Source: Oscillospiraceae bacterium
GTDB taxonomy: Bacteria; Bacillota; Clostridia; Oscillospirales; Ruminococcaceae
Length of the DNA stretch: 64,000 nucleotides
Direction of reading: 5' to 3'
Assembly: GCA_900770195.1 (NCBI GenBank)
Contig: CAAGJI010000060.1
Coordinates: 21,707-85,706 of the forward strand
Below the pieces are notes generated by a model. That model saw only the letters and a list, made by a program, of their open reading frames with translations, searched no databases and was not told the origin of the DNA. This document shows positions 17,434 through 26,481 of the stretch, piece by piece. Both the position numbers and the translations under genes were made by a program. Every line of letters begins with the position of its first letter. Positions within the stretch are counted from its first letter, which is position 1.

Positions 17434-17462
17434 TTGACAAATTGCTTATAATAATGTAAAAT
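17434..17462 (+). promoter_or_regulatory. Promoter of the aconitase-icd operon
   Basis: TTGACA at 17434-17439 and TAAAAT at 17457-17462 are spaced by 17 bp. The ATG lies about 60 bp downstream of the predicted start. Positions 17216-17433 hold another TATAAT-like AT-rich stretch near 17255-17275 and nothing else recognisable. Confidence 0.7.
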
Positions 17463-17530
17463 ATAAGTATGGGTTTGGTGCAGATGTAAAGCTGTCCAAA
17501 TAATAAAACCGTGAAAGGAACTCAGAAACA

Positions 17531-19471
17531 ATGGGACTTACTCTTACAGAGAAGATTTTAAAGGCACACCTCGTTGAAGGTGAGCTGAAAAGAGGAGAAG
17601 AAATCGGTATCCGTATCGATCAGACTTTAACTCAGGACGCAACAGGAACAATGGCATATCTTGAATTTGAAGCTATGGGTGTTCCACGTGTAAAAACAGA
17701 AAGAAGTGTTGCATATATCGACCACAACACACTTCAGAGCGGATTTGAAAATGCTGATGACCACAGATTTATCGGCAGTGTTGCAAAGAAGCACGGAATT
17801 TATTTTTCACGTCCGGGTAATGGTATATGTCATCAGGTACATCTTGAAAGATTCGGTATACCTGGAAAAACTCTTATAGGTTCAGACAGTCATACACCGA
17901 CAGGCGGCGGTATCGGTATGATAGCAATGGGTGCAGGCGGTCTTGATGTTGCAGTTGCAATGGGCGGCGGTACATATTATATCACTTGTCCGAAAGTTGT
18001 TAAGGTAAATCTTACAGGCAAACTTTCACCATGGGTTGCTGCAAAAGACGTTATTCTTGAGGTTTTAAGAAGACTTTCAGTTAAGGGCGGCGTTGGTAAA
18101 GTTATTGAATACTGCGGCGAAGGTGTTAAGACTTTATCAGTACCTGAAAGAGCAACTATAACAAATATGGGGGCGGAACTTGGTGCAACAACCTCAATTT
18201 TCCCTTCAGATGAAATTACAAGAGAATTTTTAAAGGCACAGGACAGAGAAGAAGTATGGACATCTCTTTCAGCTGACCCTGATGCAGTTTATGATGAAGA
18301 AGTTGACATTGATTTAAGCGAACTCGTTCCGCTTGCAGCATGTCCTCATTCACCTGATAATGTTAAAACAGTTGAAGAAATCGGAAAACTTAAAGTTGAT
18401 CAGGTATGTATCGGTTCATGCACAAACTCATCACTTCTTGATATGATGAAAGTTGCACATATATTAAAGGGTAAAACAGTAAATCCTGATGTTTCACTTG
18501 CAATAGCACCAGGTTCAAAGCAGGTTCTTAATATGATTGCCGAAAACGGCGTTCTTGCAACTCTTATTGCAGCAGGTGCAAGAATACTTGAAAGTGCTTG
18601 CGGACCTTGCATAGGTATGGGACAGGCTCCAAATAGTGGCGGTATTTCACTCAGAACATTTAACCGTAATTTCCTTGGAAGAAGTGGAACAAAAGATGGT
18701 CAGATATACCTTGTATCACCTGAAATGGCAGCAGCTTCAGCTATAACAGGTTATCTTACAGACCCGAGAACACTTGGCGATATGCCTGAATTTGTTCTTC
18801 CTGAAAAGTTTGACATAAACGATAATATGATTGTTCCTCCTGTTGATGAAAAGGATATGGACAGTGTTGAAATTCTCAGAGGACCAAACATAAAGCCATT
18901 CCCTGACACAGCACCTCTTGAAGAAACAATTTCAGTACCATGTTCACTTAAAGTAGGCGATAATATCACAACAGACCATATTATGCCTGCCGGTGCAAAA
19001 ATTCTTCCGCTTCGTTCAAATATTCCTGCAATTTCACAGCATTGCTTCACAGTATGCGATGAAAATTTCCCTAAGCGTGCGAAGGAACTTGGTTCAAGCA
19101 TTATCGTAGGAGGTTCAAACTATGGACAGGGTTCATCACGTGAACACGCAGCACTTGCACCTCTTTATCTTGGCGTTAAGGCAGTGCTTGTTAAGTCATT
19201 TGCAAGAATCCACAGAGCAAACCTTGTAAACGCAGGTATTCTTCCGCTTACATTTGTAAATGAATCTGATTATGATAAAATTTCAGAAGGCGACAAGCTT
19301 GAACTTGCAACTATCCGTGCAGATGTAACAGCAGGCAAGCAGGAAATAACACTTGTAAACAAGACAACAGGCGAAAATATTCCTGTACTTTGCGAACTTA
19401 CAGAAAGACAGAAAGATATAATTCTTGCAGGCGGTCTTCTTGACTACACAAGAGAAAAACTCAGCAAATGA
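17531..19471 (+). CDS. acn: Aconitate hydratase
   Basis: This aconitase (646 residues) isomerises citrate to isocitrate. The three cluster cysteines are in CIGSCTNSS (near residue 297) and ACGPCIGMG (near 357 and 360). SDSHTPTGGG, NYGQGSSREHAAL and the swivel domain SLKVGDNITTDHIMPAG are also clear. Length and arrangement fit the short monomeric bacterial/mitochondrial-like subfamily. With icd downstream it makes 2-oxoglutarate for glutamate synthesis, an oxidative half-cycle typical of anaerobes. Its stop overlaps the start of the next small gene. Confidence 0.95.
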   Translation: MGLTLTEKILKAHLVEGELKRGEEIGIRIDQTLTQDATGTMAYLEFEAMGVPRVKTERSVAYIDHNTLQSGFENADDHRFIGSVAKKHGIYFSRPGNGICHQVHLERFGIPGKTLIGSDSHTPTGGGIGMIAMGAGGLDVAVAMGGGTYYITCPKVVKVNLTGKLSPWVAAKDVILEVLRRLSVKGGVGKVIEYCGEGVKTLSVPERATITNMGAELGATTSIFPSDEITREFLKAQDREEVWTSLSADPDAVYDEEVDIDLSELVPLAACPHSPDNVKTVEEIGKLKVDQVCIGSCTNSSLLDMMKVAHILKGKTVNPDVSLAIAPGSKQVLNMIAENGVLATLIAAGARILESACGPCIGMGQAPNSGGISLRTFNRNFLGRSGTKDGQIYLVSPEMAAASAITGYLTDPRTLGDMPEFVLPEKFDINDNMIVPPVDEKDMDSVEILRGPNIKPFPDTAPLEETISVPCSLKVGDNITTDHIMPAGAKILPLRSNIPAISQHCFTVCDENFPKRAKELGSSIIVGGSNYGQGSSREHAALAPLYLGVKAVLVKSFARIHRANLVNAGILPLTFVNESDYDKISEGDKLELATIRADVTAGKQEITLVNKTTGENIPVLCELTERQKDIILAGGLLDYTREKLSK

Positions 19472-19689
19472 TAAATAGCTTCATTCAAGCCTCTCATGTG
19501 TACGTTCCGAGAGTTGTACATATCAGAACAAAAGGCGAACTTATTGCAGTTATTGCTGCAATCATTATATATTTTGCAGTTAATTTTATTATGCAGAGCA
19601 AATGTAAAAATATGACGCAGAAGAAGATAAACATAATATCTGTTGTGGTTGCGGTAATAGCAGCGGTATTTTTGATTTTTATGATTTGA
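19468..19689 (+). CDS. Small two-helix membrane protein, unknown function
   Basis: This encodes 73 residues, not recognised. The ATG overlaps the aconitase TGA (ATGA), so translation is coupled. Two hydrophobic segments (about residues 25-43 and 57-73) flank a short basic loop with KCKNMTQKK. It sits between aconitase and icd, which suggests co-expression only; no role in the pathway can be claimed. Confidence 0.6.
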   Translation: MINSFIQASHVYVPRVVHIRTKGELIAVIAAIIIYFAVNFIMQSKCKNMTQKKINIISVVVAVIAAVFLIFMI

Positions 19690-19694
19690 CTAAA

Positions 19695-20069
19695 ATGTAC
19701 AGTAAGAAATATTTCACATTTGAAGAAGTTTCAAAAGATGAAAAACTTTCAGAAATGCTTGAAAAATCGCAGAAAAAGCAAAAACGAAAAGACAAAGCTG
19801 TTAAAAATCTGGTGATTGCCTGTTTTATTGTGGCAATAGCCTTGATAATCTGTTATTATGTTTACAGATCTGTCAGAGCATATTATCAGTTGAAAATTAT
19901 TGCAGGAGATTTTATATCAGCTCCTCTAAGGACAATAATAATTATCCTCATTTCTGTTATTGTAACGCTTTTGTTATACAAAGCAAAAAACAGCACAGAG
20001 GAAAAATATAAAAAACTCAGGAAGGAAAAAGCAAATGGCAAAAATTCAGATGAAAACTCCGCTCGTTGA
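19695..20069 (+). CDS. Small membrane protein with basic N-terminal region, unknown
   Basis: The ATG at 19695 gives 124 residues; a TTG nine bases earlier is an alternative, and no strong ribosome site distinguishes them. A Lys/Glu-rich stretch (about 15-38, EKSQKKQKRKDKAVK) precedes two hydrophobic helices (about 39-58 and 78-97), and the tail is again charged. The last 35 bases overlap icd, whose ribosome site lies inside this gene. No family is recognised. Confidence 0.55.
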   Translation: MYSKKYFTFEEVSKDEKLSEMLEKSQKKQKRKDKAVKNLVIACFIVAIALIICYYVYRSVRAYYQLKIIAGDFISAPLRTIIIILISVIVTLLLYKAKNSTEEKYKKLRKEKANGKNSDENSAR

Positions 20070-21246
20070 AATGGACGGAGATGAAATGACAAGAGTTTTG
20101 TGGCAGTGGATAAAGGATATTCTTATAAATCCTTACGTTGACCTCAAAACAGAATACTACGACCTCGGTCTTGAAAATCGTGAAAAGACAAAGGACAAAG
20201 TAACAATCGATTCAGCAGAAGCAACAAAGAAATATGGCGTTGCTGTTAAGTGTGCAACAATTACACCGAATGCTGCAAGAATGCCTGAATACAATCTTAC
20301 TCAGATGTGGAAGTCGCCAAACGGCACAATCCGTGCAGCACTTGACGGAACAGTTTTCAGAACACCTATTCTTGTTAAAGGCATCACTCCATATATTCCG
20401 ACATGGACAGCACCTATAACAATTGCACGTCATGCATATGGTGACGTTTATAAAAATACTGAAATGCAGGTTAAACAGGGTTCAAAAGCTGAACTTGTTG
20501 TAACAAATCCTGACGGTTCAGAAAACAGAGAACTCATCTATAATTTTGAAGACGGCGACGGTATTATTCAGGGTCTTCACAACAAGGATAAGTCTATTGA
20601 AGGTTTTGCAAGAGCTTGCCTTAACTATGGTCTTGACTTAAAGCAGGACGTATGGTTTGCAACAAAAGATACTATTTCAAAGAAATATGACCACAGATTC
20701 AAGGATATTTTCAATGAAATATATGAAAAGGAATACAAAGAAAAGTACGAAGCAGCAGGAATTGAATATTTCTACACACTTATTGATGATGCAGTAGCAA
20801 GAGTTATCCGTTCAAACGGCGGTTTTATCTGGGCTTGCAAGAACTATGACGGCGATGTTATGTCTGATATGGTTTCTACGGCTTATGGAAGCCTTGCAAT
20901 GATGACATCAGTACTTGTATCTCCAACAGGAATATACGAATATGAAGCCGCACATGGTACTGTACAGCGTCATTATTATAAGTATCTTAAAGGTGAAGAA
21001 ACATCAACAAACTCAGTTGCAACAATATTTGCATGGAGTGGTGCTTTCCGTAAGAGAGGCGAACTTGATAATCTTCCTGAACTTGTTGAATATGCTGACA
21101 AGCTTGAAAAAGCTACAATTCAGACAATTGAAGACGGTATTATGACAGGTGACCTTTATCTTATTTCAAAGCTTGAAAACAAGAAAAAAGTTAATTCAAA
21201 AGAATTTCTTGAAGCAATCAACGAAAGACTTGCAAAACTTATGTAA
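20035..21246 (+). CDS. icd: NADP-dependent isocitrate dehydrogenase
   Basis: This 403-residue protein is of the eukaryotic-like (type II) class: MAKIQMKTPLVEMDGDEMTRVLWQ at the start, the substrate loop with SPNGTIRAALDGTVFR, and the metal-binding aspartates in the DGDVMSDMVSTAYGSLAMM region. It oxidises isocitrate to 2-oxoglutarate, continuing from aconitase in the same operon. CAGGAAGG precedes the ATG. A strong terminator follows. Confidence 0.96.
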   Translation: MAKIQMKTPLVEMDGDEMTRVLWQWIKDILINPYVDLKTEYYDLGLENREKTKDKVTIDSAEATKKYGVAVKCATITPNAARMPEYNLTQMWKSPNGTIRAALDGTVFRTPILVKGITPYIPTWTAPITIARHAYGDVYKNTEMQVKQGSKAELVVTNPDGSENRELIYNFEDGDGIIQGLHNKDKSIEGFARACLNYGLDLKQDVWFATKDTISKKYDHRFKDIFNEIYEKEYKEKYEAAGIEYFYTLIDDAVARVIRSNGGFIWACKNYDGDVMSDMVSTAYGSLAMMTSVLVSPTGIYEYEAAHGTVQRHYYKYLKGEETSTNSVATIFAWSGAFRKRGELDNLPELVEYADKLEKATIQTIEDGIMTGDLYLISKLENKKKVNSKEFLEAINERLAKLM

Positions 21247-21273
21247 TTTATATTTCGTTGCATATAAAAAACG

Positions 21274-21299
21274 GGCAGCCTGCAAAGGCTGCCTCTTTT
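21274..21299 (+). terminator. Terminator of the aconitase-icd operon
   Basis: GGCAGCC (21274-21280) and GGCTGCC (21287-21293) form a GC-rich 7-bp stem with loop TGCAAA, extended by flanking A/T pairs and followed by TCTTTTG. Confidence 0.9.
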
Positions 21300-21319
21300 G
21301 TAGTGAAAAAAATTAAAAA

Positions 21320-22072
21320 TCAATCTATGTAGGAAGTTCTTATTGAATCGGCGAAAGTTGTTATAAGCTGAAAACTTGTCGGCTTATGTTTCATATTATC
21401 GTGAATATAGGGACTTGTGTTCCACGCAACATTTATTGCATGTCTTATAGAACGGTCTATGCTTGATTGAGTAGCACCATGTTTCTGTGCAATTTCGGGA
21501 CAAAGACTTTTTGTATAAGATATAAGACAGCCGTTTTTATTTTCAACACATAAAATAACAGCTTCTCTTAAATAATAATAACCTTTTATATTTGTTGGAA
21601 TACCGCTTTTATTTATAAGTTCGGTTGCTTTCAGGTAAACCATTCTTCTTTTTTCATCTTCATCGATTTCTTTTGTGGTTGACAAGGTATCTTTTTTATC
21701 TTCGATTTTGGGAGCATCTTTTTCTATTATGGCAAGCATATCAGGTATATTGAAATTTCCTTCTTTGAGTGATAAAAAGCCGAATTGTTTGGCTACAACA
21801 TCGATAACTGCGGAATTATACGAATAAATAATAATTATTTTGGGAAGAAAAAAGATAGAACTTTTCAGATTATCAAAAAAAGTGAATATGTCCGTTTCCT
21901 CAATTCTGATAGGTGCAATTACAACGTCATATTTTGTGTTTTTTAAATATTCGGAAATAATTTCGACATTTGCTTTTTTTGTGCATACATTCGAATAGTA
22001 GTTTTTTAAACTGTGAGCAAGTCCAACATGCTTTGATTCTTCGCCGATAATAAGAATTTTTTTATCTTCCAT
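21320..22072 (-). CDS. Spo0A-like response regulator with degenerate receiver
   Basis: This 250-residue protein has a C-terminal half (from about 140) that is a Spo0A effector domain: KATELINKSGIPTNIKGYYYLREAVILCVE, then the recognition helix region QKHGATQSSIDRSIRHAINVAWNTS. The N-terminal 120 residues have the receiver layout (KKILIIGEES, YDVVIAPIRIEE, KIIIIYSYN), but the acidic pair and the phosphoacceptor aspartate are missing: the position reads VIAPI instead of a VLLDI-type sequence. Phosphorelay control is therefore unlikely. It could be a divergent sporulation regulator or a paralogue with another signal. Confidence 0.8.
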   Translation of the reverse strand: MEDKKILIIGEESKHVGLAHSLKNYYSNVCTKKANVEIISEYLKNTKYDVVIAPIRIEETDIFTFFDNLKSSIFFLPKIIIIYSYNSAVIDVVAKQFGFLSLKEGNFNIPDMLAIIEKDAPKIEDKKDTLSTTKEIDEDEKRRMVYLKATELINKSGIPTNIKGYYYLREAVILCVENKNGCLISYTKSLCPEIAQKHGATQSSIDRSIRHAINVAWNTSPYIHDNMKHKPTSFQLITTFADSIRTSYID

Positions 22073-22147
22073 AATCTTATACTCCCTATGGTTTAATATA
22101 ATTTATTTTGTAATATTTCCCGTTTGCTTTGCAAAAGGATTAATTAT

Positions 22148-22176
22148 ATTATATACCAATAAAAGAAACTTGTCAA
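22148..22176 (-). promoter_or_regulatory. Promoter of the Spo0A-like gene
   Basis: On the minus strand TTGACA (complement of 22171-22176) and TATAAT (complement of 22148-22153) are separated by 17 bp, a perfect consensus. The leader is about 65 nt, and GGGAG lies near the start codon. Confidence 0.85.
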
Positions 22177-22345
22177 TACTTAAAGACAAAAAAATGATAA
22201 TAAATAAAATCTCTATGGTGAAATTTGTCTAAATAGAACTAAAAAAGCAGTATTAATTATATTCAGTAAAAATTAACAATTAAATATATAAAAATTTATT
22301 TATATATGGTAAAATGATTCGGATAATAAAAGTGGGAGGGTCGAC

Positions 22346-22891
22346 ATGAGACCGGATGTAGCAGAAAGATTAAAGAAAGCAAGGATAGATTCAGGTATTT
22401 CTCAGGAGGAAGCAGCTGAAAAAATCGGTGTAAAGCGTTCAACTATAGGAAATTATGAAAACGGCATATCAACTCCTGATATTGAAAAATTTATTGCCCT
22501 ATGCAATTTATATAAAATGAACTATGTGAAAATGCTTGTTTATTATTATGGTTCACCTGATGGTATAATAAGCGGAACAGATGATATAATTTCTGACATA
22601 GTTTACTTAATAAGCACTTACGACGAAGATAAACTTAAAGAATTAAGATGGATTTTTTCGGGAAAACATGGAAAACGAGTTGACCCTTTGTTTCAGCTTG
22701 TGCTTATATATCTTCATCTTGACCTTGGTTCAAGAATTCATGCGACAGAATGGCTTTTTGGAATGTATTCTTCCCTGAAAGTACAGCATAAAACAGTTAA
22801 TGAAAATATTATGGAACCAAATTTTTCAAATGTTTTGTCATCTTTAAAAGATGCAAGAGAAGCTTATATTTATGGTAAGGATAATTATTGA
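22346..22891 (+). CDS. XRE-family transcriptional regulator
   Basis: This 181-residue protein has an N-terminal Cro/C1-type helix-turn-helix at about residues 6-62 (RLKKARIDSGISQEEAAEKIGVKRSTIGNYENG). The C-terminal 110 residues are unrecognised and include a hydrophobic stretch VDPLFQLVLIYLHLDLGSRI. A GTGGGAGGG ribosome site precedes the ATG. It is divergent from the Spo0A-like gene and lies just outside the island insertion site; it seems to be host backbone. Confidence 0.8.
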   Translation: MRPDVAERLKKARIDSGISQEEAAEKIGVKRSTIGNYENGISTPDIEKFIALCNLYKMNYVKMLVYYYGSPDGIISGTDDIISDIVYLISTYDEDKLKELRWIFSGKHGKRVDPLFQLVLIYLHLDLGSRIHATEWLFGMYSSLKVQHKTVNENIMEPNFSNVLSSLKDAREAYIYGKDNY

Positions 22892-22975
22892 TTGTGCATA
22901 GTACATATATATTTGCTGTAACACGTAATAAACATATCACATTTTCATATAATTATTTTTTTTTACGATTTTCTA

Positions 22976-23004
22976 TTGACAAATCAATTAAAAAGTGATA
23001 TAAT
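22976..23004 (+). promoter_or_regulatory. Promoter of the initiator tRNA gene
   Basis: TTGACA at 22976-22981 and TATAAT at 22999-23004 are spaced by 17 bp and end 12 bp before the tRNA, so transcription starts close to its 5' end. Confidence 0.88.
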
Positions 23005-23016
23005 ATATAACGTTGA

Positions 23017-23096
<80 letters not shown>

Positions 23097-23127
23097 AATG
23101 ATTATCCTTATGGGTAATCCAATGAAG

Positions 23128-23172
23128 AAAAAACACGCAATTTCGGTATTTTATCGAGGTGGCGTGTTTTTT
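23128..23172 (+). terminator. Terminator after tRNA-fMet
   Basis: AAAAAACACGC (23128-23138) and GCGTGTTTTTT (23162-23172) form an 11-bp stem with a T-run on the 3' arm, 35 bp after the tRNA. It belongs to the island side of the junction. Confidence 0.8.
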
Positions 23173-23216
23173 GTTGTCGTTTTAAAAAAATAAATAATGT
23201 TACCGAAATATACCCC

Positions 23217-23237
23217 GTACCCTTACCATACCCTTAC
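23217..23237 (+). repeat. Putative left arm-type integrase sites
   Basis: GTACCCTTAC (23217-23226) and ATACCCTTAC (23228-23237) are spaced 11 bp apart, one helical turn. The same pair occurs near the right end at 59507-59528. CAAGGGTA at about 23248 is an inverted partial copy. The function is inferred from position and duplication. Confidence 0.5.
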
Positions 23238-23404
23238 CGATTTTCAGCAAGGGTATTTTTTGAGTTTTTTACAGGAATTTAGAGGAGAAAGGGTTTGAGA
23301 AATGTCTTTTTTGCTGTTGTTTTCAAAAAGTTTACAAATTGGGTTATCGCCGACTAATATAACCAATATTTTTTATGGGATTATCATCTTTTGCAAACTG
23401 GAAT

Positions 23405-23690
23405 TTATCCGTGTAAAATATAGCGAAACGGTGTTCCAGAATACTGTTCTGTTTCAATGACAGCAAAGTCATTGCATATTATAATAGCTGCCATTCCATT
23501 TCCTAATACGGGACCTAATGCTTCCTCAAATGAAACGTATCTTTTGTCTAACTCTTTTTGATAAGCAATAACATAATTCCGGCACTTTATACTGTTTTGT
23601 GATTCTTAAAATTTCATCAGAAAACAGATCGTTCCTGCTATAAGTGATTCTTTTCGTATCTATCATATCTTCTGTACTATGACAAAAACA
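23405..23690 (-). pseudogene. Decayed gene of unknown function
   Basis: On the minus strand one frame reads MIDTKRITYSRNDLFSDEIL, and another continues KCRNYVIAYQKELDKRYVSF then EALGPVLGNGMAAIIICNDF up to RYILHG and a stop at 23405. The coherent C-terminal part and the switch of frame in the middle suggest a frameshifted remnant. The family is not recognised. Confidence 0.4.
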
Positions 23691-23692
23691 CT

Positions 23693-23860
23693 CTATTCCG
23701 TGTTGCCGCACCCAAACCTAACTCTCACTTTTGCAGCCTTTATCCAGCCGTACAGAGTACCTTCCGGGACTTTAAGCTCCTTCGCTGCATTGCTGTTTCA
23801 AATTTTTCTCGCAAGCAGCACCGCCTGCACCTTATATTCTTTGTCGTATTTTTGTGACAT
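23693..23860 (-). pseudogene. IS3-type transposase OrfA remnant
   Basis: The translation starts MSQKYDKEYKVQAVLLARKI, meets an in-frame TGA, then continues NSNAAKELKVPEGTLYGWIK AAK. The helix-turn-helix pattern is that of OrfA proteins of IS3-like transposases. The TGA sits where such proteins often have Gly, so it is probably a point mutation. OrfB is missing and the C-terminus runs into unrelated sequence. GGAGGAAAATTCA precedes the ATG. Confidence 0.65.
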
Positions 23861-24066
23861 TTGAATTTTCCTCCTGTTTTTTGTTTCTTTTTTATTATAT
23901 CACTCGAGTATTTTTTGTCAAGTTTTATTGTACAGGAACAAACAGACAAGCTATCAATTTCCGAACCTAACCCTGTCATAAATTTCTTCAATGTATCGGT
24001 ATCCGATGAATTAAGTGTGCCGTTTCTTTCAATCCATCCATCCAGAAAATCTAATAATTTATCCAC
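23740..24066 (-). pseudogene. Small gene truncated by the IS remnant
   Basis: GTG at 24066 follows AAAGGAG at the end of the upstream gene, and about 60 residues read coherently (MDKLLDFLDGWIERNGTLNS, SDTDTLKKFMTGLGSEIDSL). After roughly residue 62 the frame runs through the transposase remnant in the wrong phase, so the native C-terminus is lost. Function unknown; probably once the partner of the gene directly upstream. Confidence 0.45.
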
Positions 24067-24068
24067 TA

Positions 24069-24515
24069 TTATTCTCCTTTCAAATAATGAGGGATTGGTA
24101 ACCTCATAAATTCACTACAAATAATATGTCCTCCAAAATGAATGTTTCCATATGATTCAAGTGCCAGCTTAGCTATTTGTTGTATATCGATATCAGTATT
24201 TTTCGAATTAACAACAATACTTTCAATCTTCCATGTAATTTTTATTCCTGTTTTTCCATTACCTACAGTTTTATATCTGGCTTTGATATCAATAACATCG
24301 GTATTAACTATTAACTTATAATAATTAGGAGGATATTCACTATCAAGTTCGCCTTGTCCTCCTAAACATATAAGATAGTAATTATTCTCCTTATCAATTG
24401 ACCACTTTTCAGGAATACGTGCTAATTCGTTTATTCTTCCAATTGGATTATGAAATTCAAAGGAAGAAATGAATTTCTTATCTTCGTCTGTTAAATATGC
24501 GTTTACGAATGCCAT
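24069..24515 (-). CDS. Hypothetical protein (148 residues)
   Basis: This is a complete reading frame with a TTGGAGG ribosome site. It is predicted soluble, mixed alpha/beta, with an Asp/Ile-rich centre (IVNTDVIDIKARYKTVGNGK). No family is recognised. It is followed without a gap by the truncated gene at 24066, so the two formed a pair, possibly an immunity or toxin-antitoxin-like module of the island; that is speculation from size and arrangement only. Confidence 0.55.
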   Translation of the reverse strand: MAFVNAYLTDEDKKFISSFEFHNPIGRINELARIPEKWSIDKENNYYLICLGGQGELDSEYPPNYYKLIVNTDVIDIKARYKTVGNGKTGIKITWKIESIVVNSKNTDIDIQQIAKLALESYGNIHFGGHIICSEFMRLPIPHYLKGE

Positions 24516-25002
24516 AATAAAACCTCCAATGTACTATTTTAACCGTACATATATTTCTTCGAAATTATTTTATACAATCAATCAAACCACCCTCTCCATA
24601 AACAACAGATATCAGCACCTTAGCACAGTGGTTTCTTATGATTGAATTATCTCTATCATACCATAAAACAAGAAAAAAATCCAGTATATAATTGAAAACA
24701 ATTGTTTTGCATTTATATATTTTTTTACAATGGCAATGATTATAATGACAAAAAATAGTTATTCTTCATTTAAAGCAGAAATGTTTTTGGTATATTTATT
24801 TTCAGATATAGTAATTATATCATATGCCTCTATAGAAAATAAGCCGCAAAAGAAATTCAGTTGAAAAAAAACAGACTATTAAGTATACTTTTAACGGTAA
24901 TTATAACTGTTCTATCAATAATACTTCATTTACAAATTCCGATTTTACGTATGTTATGTTCATTATACCACATTTCAAACCGAAAAACAAGAATTAATTC
25001 CA
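24516..25002. other. Gene-poor AT-rich stretch of the island's left arm
   Basis: No confident gene is seen. A plus-strand frame from about 24861 begins like a signal peptide (KKNRLLSILLTVIITVLSII), but it has no ribosome site and ends in the integrase terminator. It is more likely a remnant or chance frame. Confidence 0.4.
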
Positions 25003-25008
25003 CAAAAA

Positions 25009-25041
25009 ACAACAGGAGAGTCATCAAAGCCCTCCTGTTGT
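25009..25041 (-). terminator. Terminator of the integrase gene
   Basis: ACAACAGGAG (25009-25018) and CTCCTGTTGT (25032-25041) form a perfect 10-bp stem. On the minus strand it is followed by TTTTTTG, immediately downstream of the integrase stop. Confidence 0.88.
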
Positions 25042-25052
25042 CCTTTTATTAC

Positions 25053-26249
25053 TTAAAATAAATCTGCCATACTATTCATGATATCACGCATATAATCAAG
25101 AGAGGTATGACAATATAAATCCATGGTGATCTGTACCTGACTATGCCCCAGAATATTGCTGAGGGTTTTAACATTTACCCCACGTTCAATTGCACGGGTG
25201 GCAAATGTATGACGCAGAGCGTGGAAGTTCACGTGACCGATTCCAGCAACTTGGAGTAGATAGTTCAGCACGTCACGCATATGACTGGGTTCCACACAGC
25301 CGCCCATAGGTGATGCAAAGAGGTAGCCGTTATCTATATAACATCCGCAGCACTGGATTTTCTCCTGATCCTGGATCTGCACCTTGTACTCCATAAGCTT
25401 TGCAAATACATTGTTGGGAATGGGAATCTCTCGGAAACCGCTTTGTGTTTTCACAGATGCCTCTATGATATGTGTGCAGTGTCCATAGGAAAGATTGTCG
25501 TCTCGTTCTGTCTGGCTCTTTTTGATTCGCTGCAAGGTACGGCTGATTTTCACTGTTTGTTTCTGAAAGTTGATGTCCGACCATTTGAGGGCACAGAGTT
25601 CTCCGATGCGAAGTCCGGTGGCAAGGTCAAAGAGAATTGCCACGCCAAGACGGTGCATTCCAATGACCGACAGCAGTTGACGTTCTTCTTCCAGAGACAG
25701 TACACGCATTTCATTTTGCTTTCTGCGTGGTAATGTTGTACCTTCTGTTGGATTGACTGCGATCATGCCGTTGATGCGAGCCTGCTCCATCGCCTTGTGG
25801 AACATATTGTGCATATTTCGTAAGGTCTTAGGAGATAAGCCGCCACCTCTCTTGCTGCCCGATTGGAACTTCTGATTGTAGAATTCCTGCACCATTGGTG
25901 TGGTGATCTGTTGAATGGGATAGCTGCCCAGACTGGGATTGATATGGTTGTAAATGTAGCCTTCGTAGCTGATATACGTAGATGGTTTAATGGCATTCTT
26001 TGCATAGGTTTGCAGCCATTGTATCATCCAATCACCAAGTCGATACTGGGAGGGTGCAATGTAAGTTCCGGATTGTTTCTTTACCAGAACATCTCGTATT
26101 TTGTCTGCTACTTCTTTTCGAGTTTTGCCATAGACAGAACGTTGTATCTGCCTTCCGGCATCATTGTAGCCGTCTGTGTAACGCCCTTCCCAAGTCCCGT
26201 TAGCACGTTTACGAATGGAACCATCATTATTTGCATTTTTTTTGCCCAT
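25053..26249 (-). CDS. int: Tyrosine recombinase integrase of the island
   Basis: The ATG at 26249 follows AAAGGAG and gives 398 residues; a longer in-frame start at 26312 lacks such a site and reads into xis. The N-terminal arm-binding region (DGSIRKRANGTWEGRYTDG) and SAM-like core-binding domain (WMIQWLQTYAKNAIKPSTY) precede the catalytic domain. Catalytic residues visible are Arg in ATGLRIGELCALKW, His-x-x-Arg in HALRHTFATR, the later His in LGHSQVQITMDLY and the nucleophile Tyr in YCHTSLDY or nearby. It resembles Tn916/phage-type integrases of Firmicutes and should act at the tRNA-fMet repeats. Confidence 0.93.
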   Translation of the reverse strand: MGKKNANNDGSIRKRANGTWEGRYTDGYNDAGRQIQRSVYGKTRKEVADKIRDVLVKKQSGTYIAPSQYRLGDWMIQWLQTYAKNAIKPSTYISYEGYIYNHINPSLGSYPIQQITTPMVQEFYNQKFQSGSKRGGGLSPKTLRNMHNMFHKAMEQARINGMIAVNPTEGTTLPRRKQNEMRVLSLEEERQLLSVIGMHRLGVAILFDLATGLRIGELCALKWSDINFQKQTVKISRTLQRIKKSQTERDDNLSYGHCTHIIEASVKTQSGFREIPIPNNVFAKLMEYKVQIQDQEKIQCCGCYIDNGYLFASPMGGCVEPSHMRDVLNYLLQVAGIGHVNFHALRHTFATRAIERGVNVKTLSNILGHSQVQITMDLYCHTSLDYMRDIMNSMADLF

Positions 26250-26262
26250 TAAAATAACTCCT

Positions 26263-26481
26263 TTACAATATTTTTCCGGTTGTCTGATTAAGCCATTGTA
26301 TGAATCGTTCACGCTGTATCTTGTAACATCGCTTGATTTGGATGGATGGGAAATCTTTTGCTCGCATCAGTTCATATGCTATACTGAGGGAGATTCTTAG
26401 ATAGCCCGCAACGTCGTTTGCTGATAACACCGGAGGTAATTCTTCTTTACTTTTATAAACCGGTAATTCTTCTTTTTTCAT
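26263..26481 (-). CDS. xis: Excisionase-like helix-turn-helix protein
   Basis: The ATG at 26481 follows AAAGGTGG and gives 72 residues. LSANDVAGYLRISLSIAYELMR is a MerR/excisionase-type helix-turn-helix, followed by FPSIQIKRCYKIQRERFIQWL, the usual wing of this family. It stands 13 bp before the integrase ATG in the same orientation, as in many integrative elements. It probably directs excision and may regulate int. Confidence 0.8.
   Translation of the reverse strand: MKKEELPVYKSKEELPPVLSANDVAGYLRISLSIAYELMRAKDFPSIQIKRCYKIQRERFIQWLNQTTGKIL

Noticed and set aside
24861..25061. Small exported protein on the plus strand
   Set aside because: There is no ribosome site, and the frame runs through the integrase terminator.
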